A program made the position numbers and the translations under genes. 64,000 nucleotides of DNA. Origin: an uncultured bacterium (GTDB lineage: Bacteria > Verrucomicrobiota > Lentisphaeria > Victivallales > UBA1829). The notes beneath the pieces are model-generated. The model saw only the letters and a program-made list of their open reading frames with translations. It was not told where the DNA came from and did not search any database. The stretch is taken from positions 1-64,000 of the forward strand of contig CASEYW010000008.1 in assembly GCA_949292215.1 (NCBI GenBank), read 5' to 3'. This document shows positions 8,549-17,389 of the stretch, piece after piece; position 1 is the first letter of the stretch; every line of letters begins with the position of its first letter.

Positions 8549-10516
8549 TCAGAGGTTCCGCGCCGCCGTGTTTTCCGCCCGGGTGATCTCCTCACCAGTA
8601 CGGACAAGGCGGGCGCTGTTGAATATCACAATCAGCGTACTGAGCGTATGAAGAATCGCGGCAAAAATCGGTGTCATCTGTCCAAAAACAGAAAGCACAA
8701 TACCGCAAATCACAAACAACATTCCGAATGCAAGATTCTGATTGATAACCGATGCGGACTTCCGGGAAAGTGTAATCAGCAGGGGAATCCGGCGCAGATC
8801 ATTCGTCATCAGGGCGATTGAAGCACTGTTGATGGCGATATCGCTGCCGATTGCTCCCATCGCAATGCTGAGGTCGGACGCTGCCAGAGCAGGCGCGTCA
8901 TTCACACCATCGCCGACGAATGCCACAATGTTGTTCTCTTTCACATGCTCCACATACTCCACTTTGCCCTGGGGCAGACAGTCTCCGCGGAAATCGTCAA
9001 TTCCGATTCTGGCAGCGACCATGGTTGCCACAGCGGTTCTGTCACCAGTCACCATGGAACACTGACGGATGCCTTCCGCTTTCAAACTGCGCACCATTTC
9101 AGCGGCTTCCGGACGAATCTGGTCACGGAATCCGATCCAGCCGATCGCTTTCCCGGCACGGGCAACAACCACAATACTCATGCCCTCGACCTCTTTCTCA
9201 TCGTGCGGCAGAGGGATGCCGAGCGAATTCAGCCAGGCAGGACGTCCAACCAGGCATTCCACGCCGCCGATCTTCGCCTCCACGCCTTTTCCGGGCAGCT
9301 CCCGGTACTCCTCACCTTTCACCGGAGAAACACCGACCTCTTTTGCAAGGCGCTGAAGCGCAAGAGCCGTCGGATGGTTGCTCGCTGTTTCCACGGAAAC
9401 AGCAGCAAGGAGCAATTCCGCCGGTTCTATTCCGTCCACCGGTTTCAGACGGGCAACTTCAAGTTCCCCTTTTGTCAGGGTTCCGGTTTTATCGAAGACA
9501 AAACATCTGACCTTCGCAGCGAGCTCCAGATGCGCCACATTCTTGATGAGAATGCCAAGACGTGCGGCAGCGGCAATCGCGGCGACAACAGCCGTCGGCG
9601 TGGCAAGCACCACCGCGCACGGGCAGGCAATCACCATCAAAGTGATGACACGGTTCATATCCCCGTTGGAGAACCACCAGGTCAGGGTCGCAAGCATCAG
9701 GATCGTCGGAGTATAGAAGCCGGCATATTTGTCAATGATGCGAACCATCGGAGTCTTGCTGGTTTCAGCGGCAAGAATCATCTCCTTGACTTTCCCGAGG
9801 GTCGTGTCGTTGCCGACCTTCGTCACTTTGACATCGATGGAACCGGAAAGGTTCATTGTTCCGGCATAGACCTCATCTCCGATTCCTTTGTCAACCGGGA
9901 GAGATTCTCCGGTAATGGAGGCCTGATTCACAGCACTCTGACCGGAAATGATCTCGCCGTCGATCGGGAAGTTCTCGCCGGGACGCACGTTAATGACATC
10001 TCCGAGCTTCAGATCCAGCACTTCTCCTTCGACATACTGACCGTCGACGAGTTTGCGCGCGGTATGCGGAGTCAAACGGATCAGCTCCTCGATGGAACGC
10101 TGCGCACCCGATGCAGTACGGGACTCAATGATAATCGTAATCAGAAGGAAAAACGCGATGATTCCGGCTTCCCGGAAGACACCTCCGGCAAATGCAGCCA
10201 GAAGAGCCATCGCAACCAGTTCGTTCATGTAGACGCGGCCCACGCGGAGATCCTTGATCGCCACCCAGATGATGGGCAGAGCAAGAATGACAGCACCGAG
10301 CATCGCGCTGATTTCAGAGGCGAACTCCTGTCTCGGGAAAATCCATTCCAGAATGAACGAATTCAAAATCAGAAAACCGCCGGCAACCGCAAACGAAGTG
10401 CGGCCCATGGATCTGCCGTGCCCGACGCCCTCGGTCATCGGCTGACCGCAGACGCAGAGCGTGGCGTCCTCGTGGTGGTGTTCATGTTCATGGTCATGTC
10501 CGCAGCAGCAGCTCAT
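8549..10516 (-). CDS. Heavy-metal translocating P1B-type ATPase
   Basis: ATP-driven metal exporter in the inner membrane, 655 residues. The N-terminus lacks a standard HMA domain and instead has a Cys/His-rich stretch (CCCGHDHEHEHHHE, then CVCG), probably metal binding. The actuator TGES motif, the membrane CPC motif at residues 298-300 and the phosphorylated Asp342 in DKTGTLT are all present, as is the hinge GDGVNDAPAL. The last helices carry HTLSTLIVIFNSARL. CPC points to Zn/Cd/Pb or Cu, and the His-rich tail favours Zn/Cd, but the metal is not certain. Its ATG overlaps the stop of an SPFH gene (ATGA), tying the pump to the HflK/HflC-like cluster, which is unusual. Confidence 0.93.
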   Translation of the reverse strand: MSCCCGHDHEHEHHHEDATLCVCGQPMTEGVGHGRSMGRTSFAVAGGFLILNSFILEWIFPRQEFASEISAMLGAVILALPIIWVAIKDLRVGRVYMNELVAMALLAAFAGGVFREAGIIAFFLLITIIIESRTASGAQRSIEELIRLTPHTARKLVDGQYVEGEVLDLKLGDVINVRPGENFPIDGEIISGQSAVNQASITGESLPVDKGIGDEVYAGTMNLSGSIDVKVTKVGNDTTLGKVKEMILAAETSKTPMVRIIDKYAGFYTPTILMLATLTWWFSNGDMNRVITLMVIACPCAVVLATPTAVVAAIAAAARLGILIKNVAHLELAAKVRCFVFDKTGTLTKGELEVARLKPVDGIEPAELLLAAVSVETASNHPTALALQRLAKEVGVSPVKGEEYRELPGKGVEAKIGGVECLVGRPAWLNSLGIPLPHDEKEVEGMSIVVVARAGKAIGWIGFRDQIRPEAAEMVRSLKAEGIRQCSMVTGDRTAVATMVAARIGIDDFRGDCLPQGKVEYVEHVKENNIVAFVGDGVNDAPALAASDLSIAMGAIGSDIAINSASIALMTNDLRRIPLLITLSRKSASVINQNLAFGMLFVICGIVLSVFGQMTPIFAAILHTLSTLIVIFNSARLVRTGEEITRAENTAARNL

Positions 10517-11685
10517 TTGCCAGCCTCCTTGTCCTTATTTTCTTCCTTCTTTTCCTCCGGGGTCAGTGGCTCCGGATTCAGCTTGAGCCTGAGCTCCTGC
10601 CGTCCCTGGCCGAGCGAATTGAGAATGAATTTGTCTTTCACCCTGGACATCGAATCCGCCATTACCTGGGAGAAGAGAGTGGCGATCACGGAAGAAGGAC
10701 TCTTTTTATACTCCTGAAGGATGCTCTTGAAATAGATGCCGTCGGCTTCGACTTCGGCAACAATCCGTTTCTTGTATGTTTCAGCCTCCGCGATGATGTT
10801 CGCGCTTTCGGACTGCGCAAGAGCATTCTGTTCCAGCGCATAGGCTTCAGCATTCTTTCTCGCGGTATCCAGATCCATCTGCGCCTGGAGGACTTCATCG
10901 AACGCATCAATGGTCTGCGGCGGCGGACTCTTGATGTCCAGTCCAACGGTCACGATGTTGATTCCGATGTTCATATCCCCGACCCGCTTTGCAACCATCG
11001 ACTGCACATCGTCAACATACTGGGCTGTTTTATTGTAAAGGATATCATTCACTTTCCACTGAGCGGTCACACGGAGAACGCAGTCATCCAGAATCGCCTT
11101 GAGAAGAGTCTGCGGACCGCGGGTTCCGAGATTTTCTCCAACGGGACCCTCAAAAGTATCATCGGGCTTGTCGGGGGATTCCGGCGTAAGGCAGTTTTCA
11201 TAATATGCCTTGGGTGCGACGATGCGATACGACATTCTCCATTCCGTATGGATGATACAGGCATCCGCAGTCAGCAGATATCCGTCAACCCCAGGTTTCA
11301 GCGCCTCTGGAGAACCGCCGTTCTGCGTGGCAGCCTTGCGGTTCGTAATCAGCGCCTTGTTCGCCGGCATGAACGACGACGAAACAATGTACTGCGGATT
11401 CGTCGGCACCTTGATGATCCGGCTCACCGGGTAAGGAAAGACCCAGTGCCAGCTTTCCGTATAAATGTTCTGGAATTTACCGAACCGGAGCGTAATGACG
11501 GCGGTATCGGGTTTTACCGTGAAGAACCCGCTGAAAGTGAAAAACCAGATCAGCAGCAGTGCAATCACCACGACGAGCAGCATAAACACCGCCCGCAGGT
11601 ACTTACTCAGCGTATCAAGTCCGGAGGAGAAAACGCTTCCCTCCGCAACCCGTTCCGCTTTGTCCTTTGTTTCAAGTTCCTGCAT
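10513..11685 (-). CDS. SPFH/band-7 protein, HflK-like
   Basis: A 390-residue membrane protein of the stomatin/prohibitin/flotillin/HflK-C superfamily. One membrane helix (about residues 30-55, AVFMLLVVVIALLLIWFF) is followed by the SPFH domain (VKPDTAVITLRFGKF onwards) and a long Ala/Glu-rich coiled coil (residues about 260-330), ending in a charged Lys/Glu tail. HflK-HflC complexes cage the FtsH protease in other bacteria; whether this one does is unknown. ATG 11685 has GGAG eight bases upstream, which rules out the in-frame TTG at 11703. Third of three consecutive SPFH genes; it overlaps the metal ATPase start by 4 nt. Confidence 0.88.
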   Translation of the reverse strand: MQELETKDKAERVAEGSVFSSGLDTLSKYLRAVFMLLVVVIALLLIWFFTFSGFFTVKPDTAVITLRFGKFQNIYTESWHWVFPYPVSRIIKVPTNPQYIVSSSFMPANKALITNRKAATQNGGSPEALKPGVDGYLLTADACIIHTEWRMSYRIVAPKAYYENCLTPESPDKPDDTFEGPVGENLGTRGPQTLLKAILDDCVLRVTAQWKVNDILYNKTAQYVDDVQSMVAKRVGDMNIGINIVTVGLDIKSPPPQTIDAFDEVLQAQMDLDTARKNAEAYALEQNALAQSESANIIAEAETYKKRIVAEVEADGIYFKSILQEYKKSPSSVIATLFSQVMADSMSRVKDKFILNSLGQGRQELRLKLNPEPLTPEEKKEENKDKEAGK

Positions 11686-11705
11686 GATTTCAACTCCGGT
11701 CAAGG

Positions 11706-12659
11706 TTATTTGGATTTTTCACCGGCAGGAGTTCCGAGCGAGGAACCGCCGTATTTCAGGATATCGAACGGAGCGGAATTGGTATCCAGCACAAGTGTCG
11801 TGCGCTTGCCCATCAGACGCTTCATGGACTCCAGTTTTCTCAGGAAGACGGCAAGCTCGGGATCCTGACGGAAAACGGCATAGTTCGCTGCCGCTGCGGC
11901 ATCGCCCTCCGCACGAAGTTTAGTTGCTTTTGCCTCGGCAAGAGTCAACGCATCGCGCTTCTGGGCATCGGCTTTGGTTTTGATTTCTTTGGAAAGCACA
12001 TTTCCCTGCTGTTTGTAAACAGCGGCGGCTTTTTTACGTTCGCTGATCATGCGGTCGGCAATGGCCTTCGCCGGTTTTTCCGGCACGCCGATCGCCTTGA
12101 TACTCGCAGAAACAACCTCGATTCCGTACTGTTCCACCATCTTCGGCGCAATTTCAGAGAGCATCTGCTTCTCCATCTCAGGGATCTTGATCTTCTTCGG
12201 ATCGGAGTTGACCATTTCATCGAAACGGAAACGACCGACAACCGCACCCTTTGCTGTTCTCATCAGACTGCCAAGGAGTTCTTCGGCAGAAACAACGTTC
12301 CCGCCCGCACTCTGGAACTTCTCCAGATTCTTGAGACGGTATACGGTATAAATGGAAACCGTGATATTCTTTCCGTCAGCAGTGGTGGTCTCCTCCAGCT
12401 TGCCGATGTTGCCGTCAAAACATCTGAGACGGACATCATATTTTACAATTTTCTGAATGGGAAGAGGCCAGCGGAAATGAAGCCCGGGATCACGAACTCC
12501 GCTGATGGAGCCGAATGTCAGCACGACAGCTTTTTCCGTCGACTGCACCTGATAAGAAAATATGGCTGTTCCGAAAATCGCCACAACCGCGATTCCGAGA
12601 AGGGAAATCAGAATTCGCCTTCCGAGGTTTGCCACGTGTCCGTTTGTTGTCTCTGCCAT
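11706..12659 (-). CDS. hflC: SPFH/band-7 protein, HflC-like
   Basis: A 317-residue protein with an N-terminal membrane helix (residues about 14-34), then an SPFH domain beginning STEKAVVLTFGSI and GLHFRWPLPIQ, a pattern typical of HflC. A helical segment follows with RMISERKKAA and KADAQKRDALTLAEAKATKLRAEG split across residues 195-250. The membrane-near, bulk-periplasmic layout is the family norm. AGGAG lies nine bases before ATG 12659. It is the middle SPFH gene, 29 bases after the large one and 20 bases before the third. It could form a hetero-oligomeric ring with its neighbours. The symbol is given by similarity only. Confidence 0.85.
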   Translation of the reverse strand: MAETTNGHVANLGRRILISLLGIAVVAIFGTAIFSYQVQSTEKAVVLTFGSISGVRDPGLHFRWPLPIQKIVKYDVRLRCFDGNIGKLEETTTADGKNITVSIYTVYRLKNLEKFQSAGGNVVSAEELLGSLMRTAKGAVVGRFRFDEMVNSDPKKIKIPEMEKQMLSEIAPKMVEQYGIEVVSASIKAIGVPEKPAKAIADRMISERKKAAAVYKQQGNVLSKEIKTKADAQKRDALTLAEAKATKLRAEGDAAAAANYAVFRQDPELAVFLRKLESMKRLMGKRTTLVLDTNSAPFDILKYGGSSLGTPAGEKSK

Positions 12660-12688
12660 TTATGAGTCTCCTGTTTTTTATATTAAAT

Positions 12689-14623
12689 TTACTTTAATTC
12701 TCCGAGATCGGTATCCGTCAGATCCATGCGCGGCTTTTCCTCCGCGTTGAGTTCGAGGATCTGATAAGGAATTGAGGAAGCAACGATGTATTTTCTCAAA
12801 GGTTCGCAGTCGGTTTCCAGGAAGGAAAGGAAGGCTCTGAGCTTGTACATCTCCGGCATTTTTCTGTAAGCGTCTAGCTGACTTTTGAAGCGGAAGGCAT
12901 CCGCACCGGACACTTTTTCCACATTGTATTTATAAGTTTCCGCCTGGGAAGTGATTTCAAGGACATTGATCTGAGCGTCGGCGAGAACTTCTGTTTTATA
13001 GGCTTCCGCCTTTTCGATCTCGGTTCCCATCTCCTCCTGAGCGCAGAAGACCTCTTCAAACGCTGGAGCAACCTCTTTCAGAGGCGGATGGGTATCCAGC
13101 AGGTTCACCGTATAGATTTCAACGCCGATTCCAGCCTTGTCGACAGCCGCCTGAATCCGGTTTCTCAAATTACGGGAAACTTCCAAACGCCCGGTTGACA
13201 TATCTTTGATGAAGTCCGTACTGGCGAAATAAATAGTTGCCTCTCTCGTGCCGAGATCTGTCAAATAGCGTTCCACATTTTCAAACCCGAACGCGAATTG
13301 AGTGATTTTTTCCGGTTTTACCCGGTATGTGATCGGCAGCGAAGCATTCAAAAGGGATACTGCGGCACTGATATCCGCGCTGGAACTGTCGTTTGCCACC
13401 AGGAACGGATTCTCACCGGAGCTGTGCTCCTCGGTCCAGAGAATCACATTCATATTTTTCCCTTTTCCCTTTTCCGTTTCCGGAGTTGCCTTCAGAACGG
13501 CACCGACCGTGAATTCCCGCGGTTTATCAACTGGCACCAGAACGATCTCCTCGCATGGCCACGGAAGTTTCAGATAGACTCCCGGCTTCAGGGAAGAAGA
13601 GCTTTCCACTATTTTACCGAAACGGGTCAGAATGCCAAGCTCACCCGGCCCGACCTCAGCGATACCGGTTGAAAGCCAGAGCACCAGAAGCCATGCGCTG
13701 ATCGCCGGAAGCGCCACCCGGCAGAATGCACCGTAAAGCGAAGTACCGGAAATTTTGAAGCCGAACTGATAGTCAAGGGCATCTGTAATATTTTTCGCCA
13801 CACTTCCCGGCTCGACAAACAGAGCAAGAAGGCGGCTCTCATGGAGCGGGCGCTCCTCCATCTGGGTCCGGGGACGATAAAATTCTGTAATGAAATTGAA
13901 GATCTGCTCCGCCGCAAGAATCGCAAGGACTGCAAACACAATTTTTGCCATAGGCAGTTCCAGCCCCGCATTTTCATAGTGCAGCGCGATTGCGGGAATC
14001 AATGCAAGAATCCAGACAGCGGCTCCCGCGACCAGCCAGGCAGCCACCGGACGCAGCCAGCGGAATTCATGCACCCGGGACTGTCCCGCAAGAAATGCTC
14101 CGATAAACAGAGATGCCGCTGCGCCGAACGCACTGACAACCGCAAGAGTCATCGGCTCTTTCGGCAGAGCGGGCCCCGCTTTGCCGAAATTCGAACCGAT
14201 CTTCCATGCGGCCCAGAGCCCGAGCACCGTCATCAGGAATGCCAGAAGAGAGAAAACGGAAGGAGCATATTTGCTGTAATTCCGGAAGGTCCGTCCTGCC
14301 GTAAAGCGGACATCCTCCGAAACGTCAAGGATGCTTGTCGCAGACTCCTTGCGCTTCCGGAGAAGCTCCTTCTCATATTCCTCCTCCGATGCACCGCCGG
14401 CAAGCATGCTGTAGACAGCGGATGCCAGAGCGAACAGCGTGGCAATCGCAAAAGGTATGGTACCAAGCCCGAATGCGCCGGTTCCCGCCCAATCGTAAAC
14501 GCCGCCGGCAATGCCTCCCAGCAGAGCCATCAGCAGAGAATACACACCGGCAAAGACCGAAAGCTTCATCGCAAGACGAGAACGCTCACAGCTCAACGAA
14601 TAATTTGATTTTTCGCCTGTCAT
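12689..14623 (-). CDS. Large SPFH protein with polytopic membrane N-terminus (HflK-like)
   Basis: A 644-residue protein. The first ~270 residues hold several membrane segments (for example SVFAGVYSLLMALLGGIAGG, FAIATLFALASAVYSMLAGG, SVFSLLAFLMTVLGLWAAW and WLVAGAAVWILALIPAIAL, each within longer hydrophobic runs), another follows near residue 330 (ISAWLLVLWLSTGI), and then comes an SPFH domain (VGPGELGILTRFGKI). The C-terminal third is the usual coiled coil (FEEVFCAQEEMGTEIEKAEA). Such a membrane-rich N-terminus is not typical of HflK (about 420 residues). ATG 14623 is chosen because AAGGA precedes it; an in-frame ATG at 14824 would add 67 residues with no clear feature. First gene of the seven-gene run, so its upstream region should hold the operon promoter. 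Confidence 0.82.
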   Translation of the reverse strand: MTGEKSNYSLSCERSRLAMKLSVFAGVYSLLMALLGGIAGGVYDWAGTGAFGLGTIPFAIATLFALASAVYSMLAGGASEEEYEKELLRKRKESATSILDVSEDVRFTAGRTFRNYSKYAPSVFSLLAFLMTVLGLWAAWKIGSNFGKAGPALPKEPMTLAVVSAFGAAASLFIGAFLAGQSRVHEFRWLRPVAAWLVAGAAVWILALIPAIALHYENAGLELPMAKIVFAVLAILAAEQIFNFITEFYRPRTQMEERPLHESRLLALFVEPGSVAKNITDALDYQFGFKISGTSLYGAFCRVALPAISAWLLVLWLSTGIAEVGPGELGILTRFGKIVESSSSLKPGVYLKLPWPCEEIVLVPVDKPREFTVGAVLKATPETEKGKGKNMNVILWTEEHSSGENPFLVANDSSSADISAAVSLLNASLPITYRVKPEKITQFAFGFENVERYLTDLGTREATIYFASTDFIKDMSTGRLEVSRNLRNRIQAAVDKAGIGVEIYTVNLLDTHPPLKEVAPAFEEVFCAQEEMGTEIEKAEAYKTEVLADAQINVLEITSQAETYKYNVEKVSGADAFRFKSQLDAYRKMPEMYKLRAFLSFLETDCEPLRKYIVASSIPYQILELNAEEKPRMDLTDTDLGELK

Positions 14624-14942
14624 TCCAAAACAGTCCTTTTTTGTTTCGTCCGGTCCGGAGACAAAACGCCCCCGAACAAGGAACTTTTTTTCTATCAATA
14701 AAAATAATTTTTCATTCTCAGTCGCAACCGTTTCCGGATTTTTTGAACATTCCGTTTCCCGGCAATACACAAACGATATACCGGATTCCATCGAATTGCA
14801 AATGGAAAAGTCATGAAAATTCATGATGTTTGGAATTTTTTTTTCTTTTTTTTTTCATTTTGCATGGAAGATTTCCGAATTTGCCAGTAAATTGAAAAGG
14901 TGGAAATTATGGAAAGAAGCAATTTGAAAAAAGGATACGAAT
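14624..14942. other. Divergent intergenic region, A/T-rich, 319 bp
   Basis: Spacer between the SPFH operon (minus) and the PAS sensor (plus). It has a long T-rich run at about 14829-14860 and an inverted repeat TCATGAA-AA-TTCATGA at 14811-14826. No convincing pair of promoter boxes was found on either strand. AAAAAAGGA precedes the sensor start at 14943. No small gene is supported. Confidence 0.6.
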
Positions 14943-17261
14943 ATGCTCTCCGGATACCTTTATCTTCTTCTGGCGATGGCCTTGTTTCTCCAGGGAGGAA
15001 CCCTGTTTCTTGCAGCAATCAACGTCGACAGGAAGCGGTTTACGCCTTTCATCATTTATTCCAGCCTTCTCGGACTCTCCTTTCTTGCGGGGCTGTTCGC
15101 CTTCATTCCCCAACTGTCGGCAGAAGCCAATCTGATCCGGTTTGCGCTTCAACTGGCAGCGTTCTTTTTCCTTGCGGAATTCACGTTCATCTGTCTGCAA
15201 TGCGGCTGGAAAACGAAGTTCATCTGGCATCTTGTAATCCTTGCGGCGGTCCTGCTCTCTCTCTGGCTGACCATCGGAAAGAACGGAGGGGAGATCGCCA
15301 CGCTGTGTCTCGTTGCTCTGCCGTTCCTGCCGTTTTCCGCGGTCATGCTCTGGCGGACGGGAAATGTCTATAAGAACTTCGAGGCGGCATTTAAAATCGC
15401 CTCGGTCTTCCATTTTGGCAACGGAGCGGCAATTCTTTCGACCTATCTGCTGCGTCTCCGCAGCATGCCGCGGGATCTCCACTTCAATCAGGAGATGGGA
15501 CTCATCCTGATCGGGTTTTCGCTGGTCTGCACGGTTGCCTGTGCGGCGTGTTTCCTCCAGACCCTCAAGACAATCGATTTTCCGACAAAGAAAAACAGAC
15601 TTTTCACCTGTGCTCTGATTCCGGCAGCCTTCCTGATTTTCGCCGTGGCGGGAATCTTCCTTCCGAATCTCTTCCACTTCTATGGCGAAGAAGTGGCATA
15701 CGTCAGAGTCAGGAACAATGCGGAACTCCTGACGAAAGATTTGATCATCAGCATCAACCGAGTGGAGGACTATGCCAGGGAACTCTCACGCAACCGGATC
15801 GTCAAACAAATTCTTGAAAAAGGAGAAATCAACGACAGCACTCTTGGCGACGAACACATCCTTGAAAAATTCACGGCATCCAAACTCCAGATTGTCTGCT
15901 GCCTGCTGAATGCCAGAGGAATCTGCATTGACTGCTCCAACAAGGAACCGATCATCTACAACATCACCGGACAGGATCTCTCTTTTGCCGAATACTTCCA
16001 GCAGGCAATGCGGGACGGCATTTCCAGGACGCTTGCTCCGGATACCGTCACCGGACTGCCCGGCATCTTTGCCGCCGTCCGGATCGACAATGAACAGGGG
16101 AAACCGATCGGAGTCGCTGTCGCCCGGCGAAACATCAGTTTCGCCCTGGACAAATTCAACAACAGCTATGCGGCGCTCATCTCCCCTGAAAACACGGTCT
16201 TTTTTACCAATACGGAACGCATCGACTCCAAACTGATTCAATGGGAAAACGGACTCCGCTGGTTCTGCATGGAGGGAGCTCTGGAACAGGAACGCTATAC
16301 CAACGGACTCATCTTCACGGAACGCTCCTGTTCCTTCCTGACAACCCCCGGATGGCGACTTGTTCTCGGAATTCCCACGGATCAACCTGTTTTTTTCCAT
16401 CTGATCGGACAATTTTTTCTGCTTCTCCTCTGGATTCTTGTTCTCTGCGTCATCGGAATCTACATTATTCAGCGGAAGATGCAGATTCAGCTGCTCAAAC
16501 ACAGTTCCTGGCGGGATACCGTGTTCCACAACAATACCGCAGGAATCATTGTCGCGGATATGAACCGCAATGTCATTGATGCAAACGCAACCGTCACCAA
16601 AATGCTCGGCTACACAATCGAGGATTTGAAAACGCTCGGAATTGAGGCAATCTACCCGAACGAAGGCGTCGAGCACGCATTCCTGGAACAACTTTCGCAA
16701 ACTTTCTCCGAAGGCAGGGCGTATGAGAATCCCGAAATCTGTCTCCGACGGAAAAACGGATCGCAGGCAATGTTCAGAATTGCGGGAAACTGTTTTCACA
16801 ACCGCACGGCAACAGCAGGACTCCCCTCAAGCGGCATCGTCTGGACGATTACCGATCAGACAAGGGCACTTCTTAAAATCAACGCTTTGAAGGAAAGTGA
16901 AAAAATGTACCGGGCTCTGGTCGAAAGCACAACCGAACATATTTTCATGCTCGACACTCACGGATTTTTCCTCTATTCCAACAACAGACAGATCTCCACC
17001 TCCATGAAGGAAAACTCATTACCGCTCCATCTGCGCGACGTCTACGATCCACAGACCACGGCTCTGTACATGAAAATGCTGGAAAACGTCTTCCACGGCG
17101 GCCATCAGCTCTCCTTTCAGCATACGGTCAGAAATCCGGACGGCAGCATCCTGGTCATGGATGTCCTCTATCCGATCCGCAAGAACGGCATCATCTACGC
17201 CGCCGGCGGAATCGCAAGGGATATTACGACCTTCCGCGTCCAGGGGACTTCTCTCGAATGA
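14943..17261 (+). CDS. Polytopic membrane PAS sensor protein without output domain
   Basis: A 772-residue sensor-like protein. About seven hydrophobic segments fill residues 1-210, another membrane helix lies near 220-240, then comes a soluble, probably periplasmic region of ~240 residues (Cache-like by position), a last membrane helix at about 486-508 (LIGQFFLLLLWILVLCV), and two PAS domains at about 515-645 (VFHNNTAGIIVADMNRNVID) and 650-765 (YRALVESTTEHIFMLDT). PAS2 ends with GGIARDIT and the protein stops 15 residues later. No histidine kinase, GGDEF, EAL or phosphatase motif follows in any frame before the next gene. ATG 14943 has AAGGA at good spacing. It presumably signals through a partner protein; which one is unknown. 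Confidence 0.85.
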   Translation: MLSGYLYLLLAMALFLQGGTLFLAAINVDRKRFTPFIIYSSLLGLSFLAGLFAFIPQLSAEANLIRFALQLAAFFFLAEFTFICLQCGWKTKFIWHLVILAAVLLSLWLTIGKNGGEIATLCLVALPFLPFSAVMLWRTGNVYKNFEAAFKIASVFHFGNGAAILSTYLLRLRSMPRDLHFNQEMGLILIGFSLVCTVACAACFLQTLKTIDFPTKKNRLFTCALIPAAFLIFAVAGIFLPNLFHFYGEEVAYVRVRNNAELLTKDLIISINRVEDYARELSRNRIVKQILEKGEINDSTLGDEHILEKFTASKLQIVCCLLNARGICIDCSNKEPIIYNITGQDLSFAEYFQQAMRDGISRTLAPDTVTGLPGIFAAVRIDNEQGKPIGVAVARRNISFALDKFNNSYAALISPENTVFFTNTERIDSKLIQWENGLRWFCMEGALEQERYTNGLIFTERSCSFLTTPGWRLVLGIPTDQPVFFHLIGQFFLLLLWILVLCVIGIYIIQRKMQIQLLKHSSWRDTVFHNNTAGIIVADMNRNVIDANATVTKMLGYTIEDLKTLGIEAIYPNEGVEHAFLEQLSQTFSEGRAYENPEICLRRKNGSQAMFRIAGNCFHNRTATAGLPSSGIVWTITDQTRALLKINALKESEKMYRALVESTTEHIFMLDTHGFFLYSNNRQISTSMKENSLPLHLRDVYDPQTTALYMKMLENVFHGGHQLSFQHTVRNPDGSILVMDVLYPIRKNGIIYAAGGIARDITTFRVQGTSLE

Positions 17262-17389
17262 AAATCACAAGCAGATCCCCGTCCCGGCACAAGAACTCCG
17301 CAAAGATTCAAAAAAAAATCGTTTTCCTTTTGTATTTTCCATAACGGGAATGTAAGTTACGGCAGAACTCATCAGAAAGGATGTGTCTT

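Noticed and set aside
8945..10717. 590-residue plus-strand open frame opposite the P-type ATPase
   Set aside because: Its residues are the mirror of the ATPase codons (His/Arg/Ser-rich), with no motif or ribosome binding site.
14624..14824. Upstream ATG (14824) for the large SPFH gene
   Set aside because: Would add 67 residues without membrane or family features; the ATG at 14623 has a better binding site.
17262..17380. A frameshifted kinase or GGDEF domain after the PAS sensor
   Set aside because: All three forward frames close quickly and show no H-box, N-box or GGDEF motif.
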